Shown piece after piece: positions 43,296-52,826 of a stretch of DNA of 64,000 nt. The notes below the pieces were generated by a model. That model had not been told where the DNA came from and made no database searches. It was given only the letters and a program-made list of their open reading frames with translations. The translations under genes and the position numbers were made by a program. Position 1 is the first letter of the stretch; each line of letters starts with the position of its first letter. Origin of the DNA: Gemmatimonadota bacterium (lineage in GTDB: Bacteria > Gemmatimonadota > Gemmatimonadetes > Gemmatimonadales > Gemmatimonadaceae); the NCBI GenBank assembly GCA_014192065.1, contig BJHH01000002.1, positions 372,001 through 436,000 on the forward strand, in the 5' to 3' direction.

Positions 43296-46200
43296 ATGTT
43301 CCGAATGACCGCGACAGCTTCGCGCGTCGCCATGGTTGCGATCGCCGGAGTACTGGCGCTCACCACCGCGACCAGCGTGCTCGGCCAGACACAGACGCAG
43401 GACGAGGAATACACAAAGCTCATCAAGCAGTTCTCGCGCGACCCGCGATTCCTGACCGACCTCGTCGACCATCTGCCCGCGTCGAAGACTGTGCCGACGC
43501 CGCTCAAGCACTTCGGCAACATCATGGGCGCTTGGAACGTGCTCCAGAAGAGCAACCAGATGGACAAGTACCTGATGGCGATCGCCAAGGCGGCACCGGG
43601 GCGCTCCAGGTACATCAACATCGGGAAGACGGAAGAAGGGCGCGACATGTCGGTGCTCATCCTCGGCAACGAGGAGACCATCCGCAACCTCGAGAAATAC
43701 AAGGGCTACCTGTCCGCCCTCACCGATCCGCGCAAAACCACCGAGCTGCAGGCGGCGCAGATCATCAAGACCACCGGCAAGCCGATCTACTGGCTCACCA
43801 GCGGAATGCATTCCACCGAACGCGGTGGCCCGCACATGCTGATGGAGCTGGCGTACCGTCTGGTCGTCGAAGAGACGCCGTTCATCCAGAATATTCGCAA
43901 CAACGTGATCACGATGATCACGCCAGTCGTCGAGCCCGACGGCCAGGAAAAGATGGTCGACAACTGGGCCTTCAACCGGAAGCGCCCAGCGGGCGAAGGC
44001 ACGCTCCCCCTGATGTACTGGGGCAAGTACGTCCAGCACGACAACAATCGTGACGGCATGGGCCAGATGCTCGCCCTCACGAAAAACATCGAGAAGTTCG
44101 GGCTCGAGTGGCATCCGACGATCCTGCACGACCTGCACGAAGCGCAGACCCTGCTCTACGCCTCCACCGGTACCGGCCCGTACAACGACCAGCTCGACGC
44201 CATCACCACGAACGAGTGGTGGGTGCTGGCGCAGAACGACGTCATTGAAATGACGAAAAAGGGCGTGCCCGGCGTCTGGACCTACGGGTTCTACGACGGG
44301 TGGACGCCGAACTACATGTTCTTCGTCGCGCACGGCCACAACGCCACGGGCCGCTTCTACGAAGTACAGAGCTACGGCCCTGACACGGTGAACCTCAACC
44401 TGAACCAGAGCCGCGAGTGGTTCCGCCCGAACCCGGCGGTTGGCGCCGTCAAGTGGGGCCCGCGCGAGAACACGAACATCCAGCAGGCGGCGGTGCTCTT
44501 CGCGCTGCAGCACATGGCCCGGAACAAGGACTTCTGGCTGGAGAACTACTGGATCAAAAACAAGCGCGCAGTGGACAAGGGGAAGAATGGCCCGACATTT
44601 GCCTGGCACATTCCCGCCACGCAGCGCCGTAAGGCCGACGCCGCCGACGCGGTGAACGCGCTCAGAGATCAGGGCGTTGAGTTCCACACCGCCAACGCCG
44701 ATTTCAAGGCTGGCAACGTGGACATCAAGAAGGGCGACTACATCATCCGCGGTGACCAGCCATTCCGCACCGTCGCCGATATCTACTTCGCGGTCCAGCG
44801 CTACTCGACGGCGAATCCCCAGCCCTACGACGACACCGGCTGGACCTTCCAGTATCTCCGCGACATCATCGTCACGCAGGTAACCGATCAGTCGGTGCTC
44901 GTGGCCGCGATGACGGAACTCAAGGGCAAGGCCACCGCGCCCGGCGGACTCAACGGCTCAGGACCGGTCGTCATCGTTGAGCACACCGGCGACAACAACG
45001 TCGTCACCTTCCGCTACCGACTGAAGGACGTGAAGATGGCCGCGGCCGAAGATGATTTCGATGCGGCCGGGAAGCGCTTCAAGGCCGGTGCGATCGTCAT
45101 CCAAAACGCCGACGCCGCAAAGATCGGTCCGGTACTCACAGAGCTCGGTCTGTCCGGATGGGCCGTTGCCTCCGCACCGGCCGTTCGCTCACATGACCTC
45201 GACATCCCGCGCATTCTTTACCTGCATAGCTGGAACCGCACGCAGGACGAGGGCTGGGTCCGCGCCGCGCTCGAGGCCTACGGCATTCCGTTCACGTATG
45301 TGGGCGACAAGGAGCTGGCGAATATGCCAAATCTCCGTCAGCGCTATGACGTGGTGATCTATCCGCACGTAAGTGGTACGGCCCAGTCGATGGTCGCCGG
45401 CGTCACGGCGCCAGGCACCTTGCCGATTCCGTACAAGAGCACGCCGGAGTTCCCATCGCTCGGCTTCCCAGATTCCACCGATGATGTGCGCGGCGGCATG
45501 GGAATCGAGGGATTGATGAACCTCTACAAGTTTGTGCAGGACGGTGGCATGCTGATGACAGAGGGCGCGACGTCCACGCTCTTCCCGGAGTACAACCTCT
45601 CGCCTGGTGTCACGGTCGAGACCCCGACAGGTCTCTTCGCACGCGGCACGATCGTGCGCGGCCTGATCACCGACGCCAGAAGCCCAATCATGTACGGCTT
45701 CAACGAGACGCAAATGCCGGTCTACTTCAACACCGCACCGATCCTGAACGTGGGCGGCGGCGGATTGGGTGGATTTGGTGGTGGGCGGGGCGGCGCCACC
45801 ACCATGCAGAACACGACGCCGATGGCGAGCGCTCCACAGGTATCGAGCATCAACATCGGTGGTATCGTTCCGCCCGCACCTGAGGCAGCTGCCGGTGGCG
45901 CAGCGGGTGGCGGTGGTCGTGGCGGCCGCGGTGGTCGTGGCGGTGGTGCGGGTGCTGCTGCTGGTGCCGCTGCTCAACCTCCGGCAGGAGCTCCGGCAGC
46001 AATCGCCGCGCAATTCGGTGGTGGTGGTCGCGGTGGAAACGCCGACAACACATCGCAACCGCGTGTCATCATGCGCTTCCCGACTGACACAACGCAGATG
46101 CTACTTTCGGGAGGACTCGCAGGCGGCGCGGCGCTCTCGAATCGCGTCCAGCTCCTCGACTCGCCGATCGGCAAAGGCCACGTCGTCTCGTTCGCCATCC

Positions 46201-46307
46201 GCCCGTACTGGCGCTGGCAGACGCAGGGCACGTACTCACTCGGATTCAACGCCATCCTGAACTGGAACGATCTCGACGCCGGCAAGGCGCCGGCACCAAC
46301 ACCGTAA
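43296..46307 (+). CDS. Large secreted M14-family zinc metallopeptidase
   Basis: 1003 residues. Signal peptide MVAIAGVLALTTATSVLG. Zinc site HSTERGG (H172, E175) and LHDLHEAQ (His281), with VVEPDGQEK and QHDNNRDGM between. A second half carries a glutamine-amidotransferase-like region (VVIYPHVSG, DGGMLMTEGATSTLF) and two Gly/Arg-rich stretches (residues about 826-840 and 875-930). A GGAGG site precedes the ATG. It likely works on peptides or cross-linked glycopeptides outside the cytoplasm. A strong terminator follows. Confidence 0.9.
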   Translation: MFRMTATASRVAMVAIAGVLALTTATSVLGQTQTQDEEYTKLIKQFSRDPRFLTDLVDHLPASKTVPTPLKHFGNIMGAWNVLQKSNQMDKYLMAIAKAAPGRSRYINIGKTEEGRDMSVLILGNEETIRNLEKYKGYLSALTDPRKTTELQAAQIIKTTGKPIYWLTSGMHSTERGGPHMLMELAYRLVVEETPFIQNIRNNVITMITPVVEPDGQEKMVDNWAFNRKRPAGEGTLPLMYWGKYVQHDNNRDGMGQMLALTKNIEKFGLEWHPTILHDLHEAQTLLYASTGTGPYNDQLDAITTNEWWVLAQNDVIEMTKKGVPGVWTYGFYDGWTPNYMFFVAHGHNATGRFYEVQSYGPDTVNLNLNQSREWFRPNPAVGAVKWGPRENTNIQQAAVLFALQHMARNKDFWLENYWIKNKRAVDKGKNGPTFAWHIPATQRRKADAADAVNALRDQGVEFHTANADFKAGNVDIKKGDYIIRGDQPFRTVADIYFAVQRYSTANPQPYDDTGWTFQYLRDIIVTQVTDQSVLVAAMTELKGKATAPGGLNGSGPVVIVEHTGDNNVVTFRYRLKDVKMAAAEDDFDAAGKRFKAGAIVIQNADAAKIGPVLTELGLSGWAVASAPAVRSHDLDIPRILYLHSWNRTQDEGWVRAALEAYGIPFTYVGDKELANMPNLRQRYDVVIYPHVSGTAQSMVAGVTAPGTLPIPYKSTPEFPSLGFPDSTDDVRGGMGIEGLMNLYKFVQDGGMLMTEGATSTLFPEYNLSPGVTVETPTGLFARGTIVRGLITDARSPIMYGFNETQMPVYFNTAPILNVGGGGLGGFGGGRGGATTMQNTTPMASAPQVSSINIGGIVPPAPEAAAGGAAGGGGRGGRGGRGGGAGAAAGAAAQPPAGAPAAIAAQFGGGGRGGNADNTSQPRVIMRFPTDTTQMLLSGGLAGGAALSNRVQLLDSPIGKGHVVSFAIRPYWRWQTQGTYSLGFNAILNWNDLDAGKAPAPTP
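45751..46045. repeat. Gly/Arg-coding low-complexity segment in the M14 gene
   Basis: GGTGGTCGTGGCGG-type triplet-rich sequence codes GGGRGG, GRGGRGGRGGG and GGGGRGG runs separated by Ala/Pro-rich linkers. The composition differs strongly from the flanking domains, though the reading frame is kept throughout. It is comparable with inserts in the VPS10-like, amidohydrolase and S9 proteins. Confidence 0.7.
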
Positions 46308-46326
46308 CCGGCGGTTCGAAGAAAGG

Positions 46327-46364
46327 GAAAGGCCCGCGCGGACGATGCAGTCCGCGCGGGCCTT
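46327..46364. terminator. Bidirectional rho-independent terminator
   Basis: AAAGGCCCGCGCGGA and TCCGCGCGGGCCTTT are perfect inverted repeats around an 8-base loop, with A and T runs at either end. It lies between the convergent M14 and alpha/beta-hydrolase genes and can stop transcription from both sides. Confidence 0.88.
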
Positions 46365-46402
46365 TCAATTCAATCGCGCCGAGACGCGGGTCGCGCCGGG
46401 TG

Positions 46403-47554
46403 TTACGGCAGCGGTTCCGGTTTGGTGATGCGCATGTCGGCTGGGAGATTCGCCCGCAAAAAGGCGAACAGCGCGCCATGTGTCACTGCCGGCTGCTCCC
46501 AGTGCGGCAGGTGCCCGGATGAATCGACCGGCACCAGCGTAGCCCTAGGCAGCGCCGCCATCAGCGCCACGCTCAGCTCGAACGGCACGGCTTGGTCCTG
46601 TTTGCCCCAAATCACGAGGACCGGACGGGCATGCTGCCCAACTTCGGAAAGCGCAATCTGCGTGTCCGTCGTCTGGTTGGCCTGAGCGAAAGACAGCCTG
46701 CTGCGACGGAATCCCTTGTACTGCATCTGCACCCGATACCGATCGTCCCATCCCGGAAATTTCTCCGGATTCAGAAAGTCGTCCAACTGGCCACTCGCCC
46801 AGTTCCGCGCCTGCCACTGATACACGAGGTCGCCAATCAGGTCCATCTCGATGTACCAGGGAAGCTGGCGCGGTCTCCGGATTGCGGGAGCCACATACAC
46901 CAACGCACCCACACGAGCCGGGTGCATCGCGGCGAAACTCGTAATGACCGTGCCGCCGTAAGACAGCCCCGCGAGGGTGATCGGTGTTGTCACACCAAGC
47001 GAGTCGAGCAGCCCGGCAAGTTGATGAACGTACACTTCCTGCGTGAGCGGGATCTTGGGACGGTCCGACCAGCCACGACCGAAATAGTCGTAGCGCAGCA
47101 CGCGATAGCCCGCCTGCTTCAACGAATCGAAGGTCGGCTGCCAGATGTAGCCAGGCACCGATGCTCCCGCGGCGAGCACCACGAGCGGCGCCGAGGCCGG
47201 TCCGGCCATTTCGTAGTGCGTCCAGCCGTCGCGCAGGCGCACAAACGAGCCGCCCGTGGTCGCGCGAACGACTTGCCGTGTCGAGTCGTCGATCACGAGC
47301 TTCTCGACGTCTATCACGCGCGTAAGGCCGTAGAGTCCGGCGGTGAGAACGAGCTTTGCCACCCAAAGAACGGCAAAGAGCCGCGCGACTCGCAGCACGG
47401 CGTCCCAACGTGACTTGGGTTTCACGGGAGGCGCTGCACCGCCCGTTCGGCCGGAACTGCCGGCGGTACCGCTGGATGTCGTGGGCCTGTTCACTAGCAG
47501 TGTTGCCACAGGAAGAATTGTCCGCTCGGCCAACTGAAGAGATGAAGGATACAT
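46403..47554 (-). CDS. Membrane-anchored alpha/beta hydrolase
   Basis: About 383 residues from the ATG at 47554. A hydrophobic anchor (LFAVLWVAKLVLTAGLYGL) is followed by the alpha/beta-hydrolase core: oxyanion region VVLAAGASVPGYIW, RYDYFGRGWSD, nucleophile elbow GLSYGG, Asp in WGKQDQAVPF and His in SSGHLPHW. The catalytic triad is complete, so it is probably an esterase, epoxide hydrolase or similar enzyme facing the periplasm. The start is uncertain; a GTG at 47494 or an earlier codon is possible, since no ribosome site stands out. Confidence 0.8.
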   Translation of the reverse strand: MYPSSLQLAERTILPVATLLVNRPTTSSGTAGSSGRTGGAAPPVKPKSRWDAVLRVARLFAVLWVAKLVLTAGLYGLTRVIDVEKLVIDDSTRQVVRATTGGSFVRLRDGWTHYEMAGPASAPLVVLAAGASVPGYIWQPTFDSLKQAGYRVLRYDYFGRGWSDRPKIPLTQEVYVHQLAGLLDSLGVTTPITLAGLSYGGTVITSFAAMHPARVGALVYVAPAIRRPRQLPWYIEMDLIGDLVYQWQARNWASGQLDDFLNPEKFPGWDDRYRVQMQYKGFRRSRLSFAQANQTTDTQIALSEVGQHARPVLVIWGKQDQAVPFELSVALMAALPRATLVPVDSSGHLPHWEQPAVTHGALFAFLRANLPADMRITKPEPLP

Positions 47555-47657
47555 CCGGTGCGCCGGAATCCCACCGGCGCACCGGCCGCCGTCCGCGGCG
47601 TCCATCGGGAATACGACCGCCACCACGCTCGCGGGCCGTCCGAAAGACCTGGGACAT

Positions 47658-47666
47658 TGGTATAGT
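47658..47666 (+). promoter_or_regulatory. Candidate extended -10 promoter for the sugar dehydrogenase gene
   Basis: TGGTATAGT (47658-47666) fits an extended -10 element (TG-N-TATAGT), 22 bp ahead of the ATG at 47688. No -35 box is recognisable, as is common for extended -10 promoters. Confidence 0.35.
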
Positions 47667-47687
47667 TCATGACCTTACCACCCCTCT

Positions 47688-49100
47688 ATGACCACACAAT
47701 TCTTTCGCGCTCTGGCCGTATGCACCGTTGCCACGGCATCTCTCGTGGCACAGCCCACCACGCGCCCGCTTCCACCGATTGACTCGGTCACAGGCGCCCT
47801 GGTCGTCAACGTCTCTGACTTTGCATCACTCCCGGATATCGGCGGTGTCGCAGCCCGGATGATGCTCCTGGTCGACGAGACAGGCTCCAAACGGCTCTTC
47901 GCCAACGACATGCGCGGGCCGATCTACAATGTGAGCTACGACGGGAAGTCCGTCACACGGTACATCGACACCAACGACAGCACCTGGGGTCAAGTCGTCC
48001 AGTCGCAGGGACGGGAGCGGGGTGTCCAGAGCTTTGCGTTCCATCCGCAATTCGCGCAGGCGGGGACGCCGGGATACGGCAAGTTCTACACCTGGGCCGA
48101 CCTGCGAAACAATCAGGCGCCGGTAGATTTCAAGCCGAAGGGCGGAAGCAATACGCATCATTCGGCGCTGCTCGAATGGACGGCGAAGAATGCCGCGGCT
48201 GCCACGTACGACGGCGGCCCACCGCGTGAACTCTTTCGCCTGGAGCAACCGTACGCCAACCACAACGGCGGAATGGCCGCGTTCAATCCGCTCGCTCGCC
48301 CGGGCAGTGCTGACTTTGGACTGCTGTACATCGGCAACGGCGACGGTGGGAGCGGCGGCGATCCTCAGAATGCTGCGCAGGACCTCTCGAACGCGTTCGG
48401 CAAGATCCTTCGCATCGACCCGAACGGCCGAAACAGCGCCAATGGCAAGTACGGTATCCCGGCGGCGAATCCGTTCGTACTGGCACCGAAACAGGGCGCA
48501 CTCAGCGAGATCTATGCCTACGGCGTGCGCAATCCACAGCGCTTCGCGTGGGATCCAGCCAATGGCACGATGTACATGGCCGACATTGGACAAAACATCG
48601 TCGAGGAGGTGTCGCCCGTCACCGCCGGCGCCAACCTCGGCTGGAACATCTGGGAAGGCAGCTACCGCTACGCTGGTCGCGACGGCGTGGACGCCACGAA
48701 CCCGCGAGGCGACGCGGCGATGACCTTCCCGATCGTCGAGTACGCGCATGGCGATCCGCTCTTGCAGCGCCAGACCGCGGTGACGGGCCTCCACGTCTTC
48801 AGGTCCAACGCGGTCCCAGCGCTGCGCAACAAGGTCCTCTTTGGTGACAACCCGCAAGGGGAACTCTTCTACTTCGACGCCGACAGGCTGCCGGCCGGCG
48901 GGGTCACAGGGATGCACCGCGTGTTGCTCCAGACCGCCGGAGCGGAACCCAAGCCGCTGCTCCATCTCATCCGCGAAAAGAACGCCTTACAAGCCAAACA
49001 GCCCGCGAGTCGCGCGGACCTACGTTTCGGAGCCGCGGCCGACGGACGCCTCTTCCTGCTCAACAAAGCGGACGGTACGATCCGCGTGCTGACGCGCTAG
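47688..49100 (+). CDS. PQQ-type glucose/sorbosone dehydrogenase-like secreted protein
   Basis: 470 residues with a signal peptide (ALAVCTVATASLVAQ). It is a six-bladed propeller of the soluble glucose dehydrogenase/Yli family: RGVQSFAFHPQF, NHNGGMAAFNP, LLYIGNGDGGSGGDPQNAAQDLSNAFGKILRIDP, AYGVRNPQRFAWDP, ADIGQNIVEEVS and GLHVFRSNAVPALRNKVLFGD. These carry the usual PQQ- and calcium-binding positions. It would oxidise sugars or sugar derivatives in the periplasm. An inverted repeat follows the stop. Confidence 0.88.
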   Translation: MTTQFFRALAVCTVATASLVAQPTTRPLPPIDSVTGALVVNVSDFASLPDIGGVAARMMLLVDETGSKRLFANDMRGPIYNVSYDGKSVTRYIDTNDSTWGQVVQSQGRERGVQSFAFHPQFAQAGTPGYGKFYTWADLRNNQAPVDFKPKGGSNTHHSALLEWTAKNAAAATYDGGPPRELFRLEQPYANHNGGMAAFNPLARPGSADFGLLYIGNGDGGSGGDPQNAAQDLSNAFGKILRIDPNGRNSANGKYGIPAANPFVLAPKQGALSEIYAYGVRNPQRFAWDPANGTMYMADIGQNIVEEVSPVTAGANLGWNIWEGSYRYAGRDGVDATNPRGDAAMTFPIVEYAHGDPLLQRQTAVTGLHVFRSNAVPALRNKVLFGDNPQGELFYFDADRLPAGGVTGMHRVLLQTAGAEPKPLLHLIREKNALQAKQPASRADLRFGAAADGRLFLLNKADGTIRVLTR

Positions 49101-49118
49101 TGCTCGTCGCCGGCGGTC

Positions 49119-49148
49119 CGGCGCTATCGCGCGAGCGCGGTAGCGCCG
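49119..49148. terminator. Possible hairpin between convergent genes
   Basis: CGGCGCTATCGCGC and GCGCGGTAGCGCCG pair with a single mismatch around a two-base loop. No T-run follows on either side, so it is a weak terminator candidate at best, though its place between two convergent stops fits. Confidence 0.4.
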
Positions 49149-49157
49149 AGACCTCGG

Positions 49158-52100
49158 CTACTTCTCTTTCGTCGTGTTGACCGGCATCGGTTCATTCCAC
49201 GGGAATGGTCCGGCCTTCTTGGCCCGCGGGTACACCTCGTCGAGCGTATTGCCGTCGTAGAGGCGCCCATTCTTCATGACGAATTTGATCGTGTTCGTGT
49301 GTTGGATGTTCTGAAGCGGATTCTTGTCGAGCACCACGAGGTCGGCGAGCTTGCCGGCCTCGAGTGACCCGAGGTCCTTGGCCAGGCCGAGTGCGTCGGC
49401 CCCGATGATCGTGGCCACCCGGAGCGCATCGTGCGTGGTCATCCCGCCCATCGCGATGCTCCAGAGCTCCCAATGGTATCCAAGTCCCTGCAACTGGCCA
49501 TGCGAACCCACGCCCGTCCGACCGCCGGCCGCGACGAGGTTCTTGATGTCGGCGCCGATCAGGTCCATCGCGTACTGCGAGTCGTGGAACCAGCCGGCGC
49601 CCGCACCGGTCGTCACCGCCCCCGGCGATCCGCCACGACGGAGGATCTTCCCTTCGAGGTCGCTCCATGGCGTGACGGTCTTGAGCTTCGTGTCGTTGAG
49701 CAGATCCATCTTCTCGAACCAGTAGTTCTCTGCCCATGGCGCGCCGTACGCCACGACAATCGTCGGCGTGTAGGCAATACCCGACTCGGCGAGCAGCTTG
49801 ATCAGGTCGGCTTGGAGCGGGAACGTCGGGATCGTGTGCTCGTGTCCGCTGTATCCATCGATCGCCTCGGTCACGTTCAGCTTGATGTCGAGCGACCCTT
49901 CTGTCGTGGGCATCAGCTTCAACTCATTCGCGGCCTGGATGACCCACTGCCGTTGCTCGCGGTTGCCCGTACCGTATTCCTTGAGCGTCTTGGTATCGTA
50001 GTACTCGGCGTAGCGCCTCAGGACGCTCCGTGCATGCGCGAGGTCGCGGATGTTCTCACCGTTGGCGTTGCCGGCACCAAAGAGCCCGGGGCCCGTCGAG
50101 TAGATGCGCGGTCCGAGGATATTACCAGCAACCACCTGATCTTCATACGAAAGCACATCGGTCGTGCCCGTCTGCGGATCGCGCCCGGTCGTGACTCCAT
50201 ACGCGAGGTTCGCGACGTACGACCACACCGGATCACGGTGCACCCCGCCGGCCGCACGGAAGTGGGAGTGCGTGTCCACAAATCCCGGCACGATGGTCTT
50301 GCCGCTCATGTCCATCACCTTGGCGCCGGCAGGAATCTTTACGCTGCCGCGCTTGCCCACGCCAACGATGCGATTGTTCGTGATCACCACATCACCGCTT
50401 TCGATCACTTCCGTGCCCTTCATTGAGACAATGCGCGCACCGCGCAGCACGATACTGCCGCTCGGCATGTCGCGCGGCGCCGCAATGCGAATGCGTGTCT
50501 CAGCCGGCTGGAAGATCGGGGCCGGAGCCCCGCCGCCGCGTCCACCGCGACCGCCAGCGCCGCCCGCTGAGTCGGCCGGAGCGACACGCGTACGACGAAC
50601 GGAGTCGTCGAACGCGCGGCCGCGATCTACGTCGTAGACGACATGCGCGTTGCCGATTGACCAGTGCACCCGCTTGCCATCCGCACTCCACGCAGGAAAC
50701 TGCGCGCCGATGTCGGAAAGTTTCCGCATCGGGAAGTTGCCGACCGCTTCACCTACGGTGACTGTCGGCGGTTCTGCGCCGACCCACGGCATGGTAACCA
50801 GATACACGTCGTTGCCCGCCTGCGCGAGCGCCTGGTCACCCGTCGGTGAGATCTGCACCCAGCTCGCACCGCCGCCACGTCCACCACCGCCACCATCACC
50901 GCCGGGCGCGGCGGCACGGGCTACGCGCAGATGCGTCTTCACATCCGTTCCGTCCCAACGCATCGAGACGAGCCCGCGCTGTCCAGCGTAGGCATAGATG
51001 CGCGTGCTGTCGCTGCGCACAAAATGCGGATTGTTCAGGCCGTCGGACTCGGCGATCACTGTCGCTGCGCCACCACCGGCGGGAAGCCAGACGATGTCGT
51101 TCTGGCCGCCGCCACCGCCGCCACCGCCAGCCGAGAGATCGCTGAACAGGCGGGCGGGTCCGCGCAACGCGAGAACGCGAGAACCGCTGGGCGAGTACAC
51201 TGGCTTCTGCCAGAAGGCGTTCTCCGTTGTCAGCTTCTGTGGCTGGCCGCTACCGTCGGCGCGCATCCTATAAAGGTTGCCGCCCTCCTTGCCTGGGAAG
51301 GTGGTGTAGACGATCCACTGACCGTCCGGGCTCCATGCCGGCTGGAACTCGCCTTCGGCGCTCGACGTCAGCCGTTTCGGCGTGCCGCCGGGGTAGTCCA
51401 TCGTGTAGAGGTGGTCGAGCGCGACAAGCGCGAGCCGGCGCCCATCCGGCGACGGCACGCCATCGCGAATCTGCTTGACGATAAAAGTCGCCGAGTCGCT
51501 GATCGGATAGTTGTGGTGCACATTGGGGCCGAGCGCCTGGACGACATCGGCCTCAAACGGGATTTCCGTAATCGCAGAGTTCTCGACGGCCACCTTCCAG
51601 ATCTTCCCCTGCCAAGTCGTCAACAGAAACTTCGAATCCGGGGTGAAGCTCATGCCCGGCAGTACGTCAAGCGAAGCCCGCGACTCGAGATCATCGCGCT
51701 GCACCGGCCCGACGAACCAGCGGTCATCGCCCGTCTTGAGGTCGCGGATGCGCAGGTACGTGTCTCGGATGTGGCGCGTGCCGTACACGAGCCAGCGCCC
51801 GTCCGGTGACAGCGTCGGACGGAACGCCGATCCCCAGCGGTTTTCTTTCGCGGTGACTTCGCCGGTTTCACGATCTAGAACCGCGAGGTGGTAGTCGCTC
51901 ATTGGCGTGTTGTAGATCCACGAGCCGCGCCGCTGCTCGAACCAGACGTACCGCGGATCGGGGCCGAACGCCGCGCCCATCTGCCGAAGCACATCAGCGC
52001 CGGCGGCAGCGCCGCGCCCACCAGCTGCCGCGGTGGCCGCCGAAATTAGTTGCTGGCCGCTGCCACCCTCGACGTGAAAGATCCACAGCTTTGTACCACG

Positions 52101-52604
52101 TTCGGCAATGACGTACTGGCCATCCGGCGTCCACTCGGGCGACTCGTAGTTGTTCTGCTTACCGCGCGTCAATTGCGTGGTGTCGCGCTTGTCGAGTGAC
52201 ATGGTCCAGAGGTTCCACCCGCCGTCCCGGTCACTGACGAACGCGATCTTCTTGCCATCCGGCGAGAACCGTGGCTGGCCGTCGAAGGCCATGCCGCGCG
52301 TGAGCGGTGTGGCTTTCCCGCCCGCGCTCGGCATCGTGTAGAGGTCGCCAAGCACGTCGAAAACGATCGTGCGGCCATCCGGGCTCAGATCGAGCGAGAT
52401 CCAGTTTCCAACCTTCGTGGTCCACGACGCAGTGCGCGTGGGCCGTAGCTGCAGTCCTTCCTGCATCGGATCGCGCGGCTGGGGCGGTTGTCCGCGCTGG
52501 CCGCTCGCCGATTCAGGGGAGAACGCACCCCACAAGGCAACAAGGATTGCGCCAGTGATGGCGAATCGGGACGGGCGCAATGAACGCACAAAGCTGTTCG
52601 GCAT
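49158..52604 (-). CDS. Secreted PD40-propeller/amidohydrolase fusion protein
   Basis: 1148 residues with a signal peptide (ITGAILVALWGAFSPESASG). The first 680 residues contain many PD40 blades (LDLSPDGRTIVFDVLGDLY, PRFSPDGKKIAFVSDRDGG, PEWTPDGQYVIAERG, PAWSPDGQWIVYTTF). The last 430 residues are an amidohydrolase: IVPGFVDTHSHF, YGVTTGRDPQTG, HEHTIPTF and GSHGQLQGLG. Gly-rich linkers (GGGGGGGG, GRGGRGGGAPAP) occur between domains. Such fusions are typical of secreted hydrolases in this phylum. The propeller may guide substrates to the barrel; the substrate is unknown. Confidence 0.88.
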   Translation of the reverse strand: MPNSFVRSLRPSRFAITGAILVALWGAFSPESASGQRGQPPQPRDPMQEGLQLRPTRTASWTTKVGNWISLDLSPDGRTIVFDVLGDLYTMPSAGGKATPLTRGMAFDGQPRFSPDGKKIAFVSDRDGGWNLWTMSLDKRDTTQLTRGKQNNYESPEWTPDGQYVIAERGTKLWIFHVEGGSGQQLISAATAAAGGRGAAAGADVLRQMGAAFGPDPRYVWFEQRRGSWIYNTPMSDYHLAVLDRETGEVTAKENRWGSAFRPTLSPDGRWLVYGTRHIRDTYLRIRDLKTGDDRWFVGPVQRDDLESRASLDVLPGMSFTPDSKFLLTTWQGKIWKVAVENSAITEIPFEADVVQALGPNVHHNYPISDSATFIVKQIRDGVPSPDGRRLALVALDHLYTMDYPGGTPKRLTSSAEGEFQPAWSPDGQWIVYTTFPGKEGGNLYRMRADGSGQPQKLTTENAFWQKPVYSPSGSRVLALRGPARLFSDLSAGGGGGGGGQNDIVWLPAGGGAATVIAESDGLNNPHFVRSDSTRIYAYAGQRGLVSMRWDGTDVKTHLRVARAAAPGGDGGGGGRGGGASWVQISPTGDQALAQAGNDVYLVTMPWVGAEPPTVTVGEAVGNFPMRKLSDIGAQFPAWSADGKRVHWSIGNAHVVYDVDRGRAFDDSVRRTRVAPADSAGGAGGRGGRGGGAPAPIFQPAETRIRIAAPRDMPSGSIVLRGARIVSMKGTEVIESGDVVITNNRIVGVGKRGSVKIPAGAKVMDMSGKTIVPGFVDTHSHFRAAGGVHRDPVWSYVANLAYGVTTGRDPQTGTTDVLSYEDQVVAGNILGPRIYSTGPGLFGAGNANGENIRDLAHARSVLRRYAEYYDTKTLKEYGTGNREQRQWVIQAANELKLMPTTEGSLDIKLNVTEAIDGYSGHEHTIPTFPLQADLIKLLAESGIAYTPTIVVAYGAPWAENYWFEKMDLLNDTKLKTVTPWSDLEGKILRRGGSPGAVTTGAGAGWFHDSQYAMDLIGADIKNLVAAGGRTGVGSHGQLQGLGYHWELWSIAMGGMTTHDALRVATIIGADALGLAKDLGSLEAGKLADLVVLDKNPLQNIQHTNTIKFVMKNGRLYDGNTLDEVYPRAKKAGPFPWNEPMPVNTTKEK

Positions 52605-52749
52605 GTGATGGCTGGGTGGAAGGCGAACCGTAATTATGGATGCTGAGCCACGGTTCGGCGACCACCGGCTTCGGAGTTTGTCTGTGTCGCGGAGCCACAG
52701 GGATTGGGCTAGCCCTAGCCACCAGCATCATTTTCGCGCAACGTTCGTC

Positions 52750-52764
52750 TATTATGGGGGGGGG
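52750..52764 (+). promoter_or_regulatory. -10-like box directly followed by a poly-G tract
   Basis: TATTAT (52750-52755) is followed at once by nine G residues (52756-52764), then TAGGGG. The likely transcription start falls inside or near the tract, 60-70 bp ahead of the DUF1800 ATG (52827) with its AGGAGG site. No good -35 box is visible. Such tracts can vary in length by slippage. Confidence 0.35.
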
Positions 52765-52826
52765 TAGGGGCTGGTATGCGGGTCCGTGCAGACGATGGCA
52801 ACGCCGGAAAGCACTAGGAGGCACCG

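Noticed and set aside
43281-44687. 468-residue open frame on the minus strand
   Set aside because: It lies entirely opposite the M14 peptidase gene and has no domain signature; it is a product of GC-rich codon use on the other strand.
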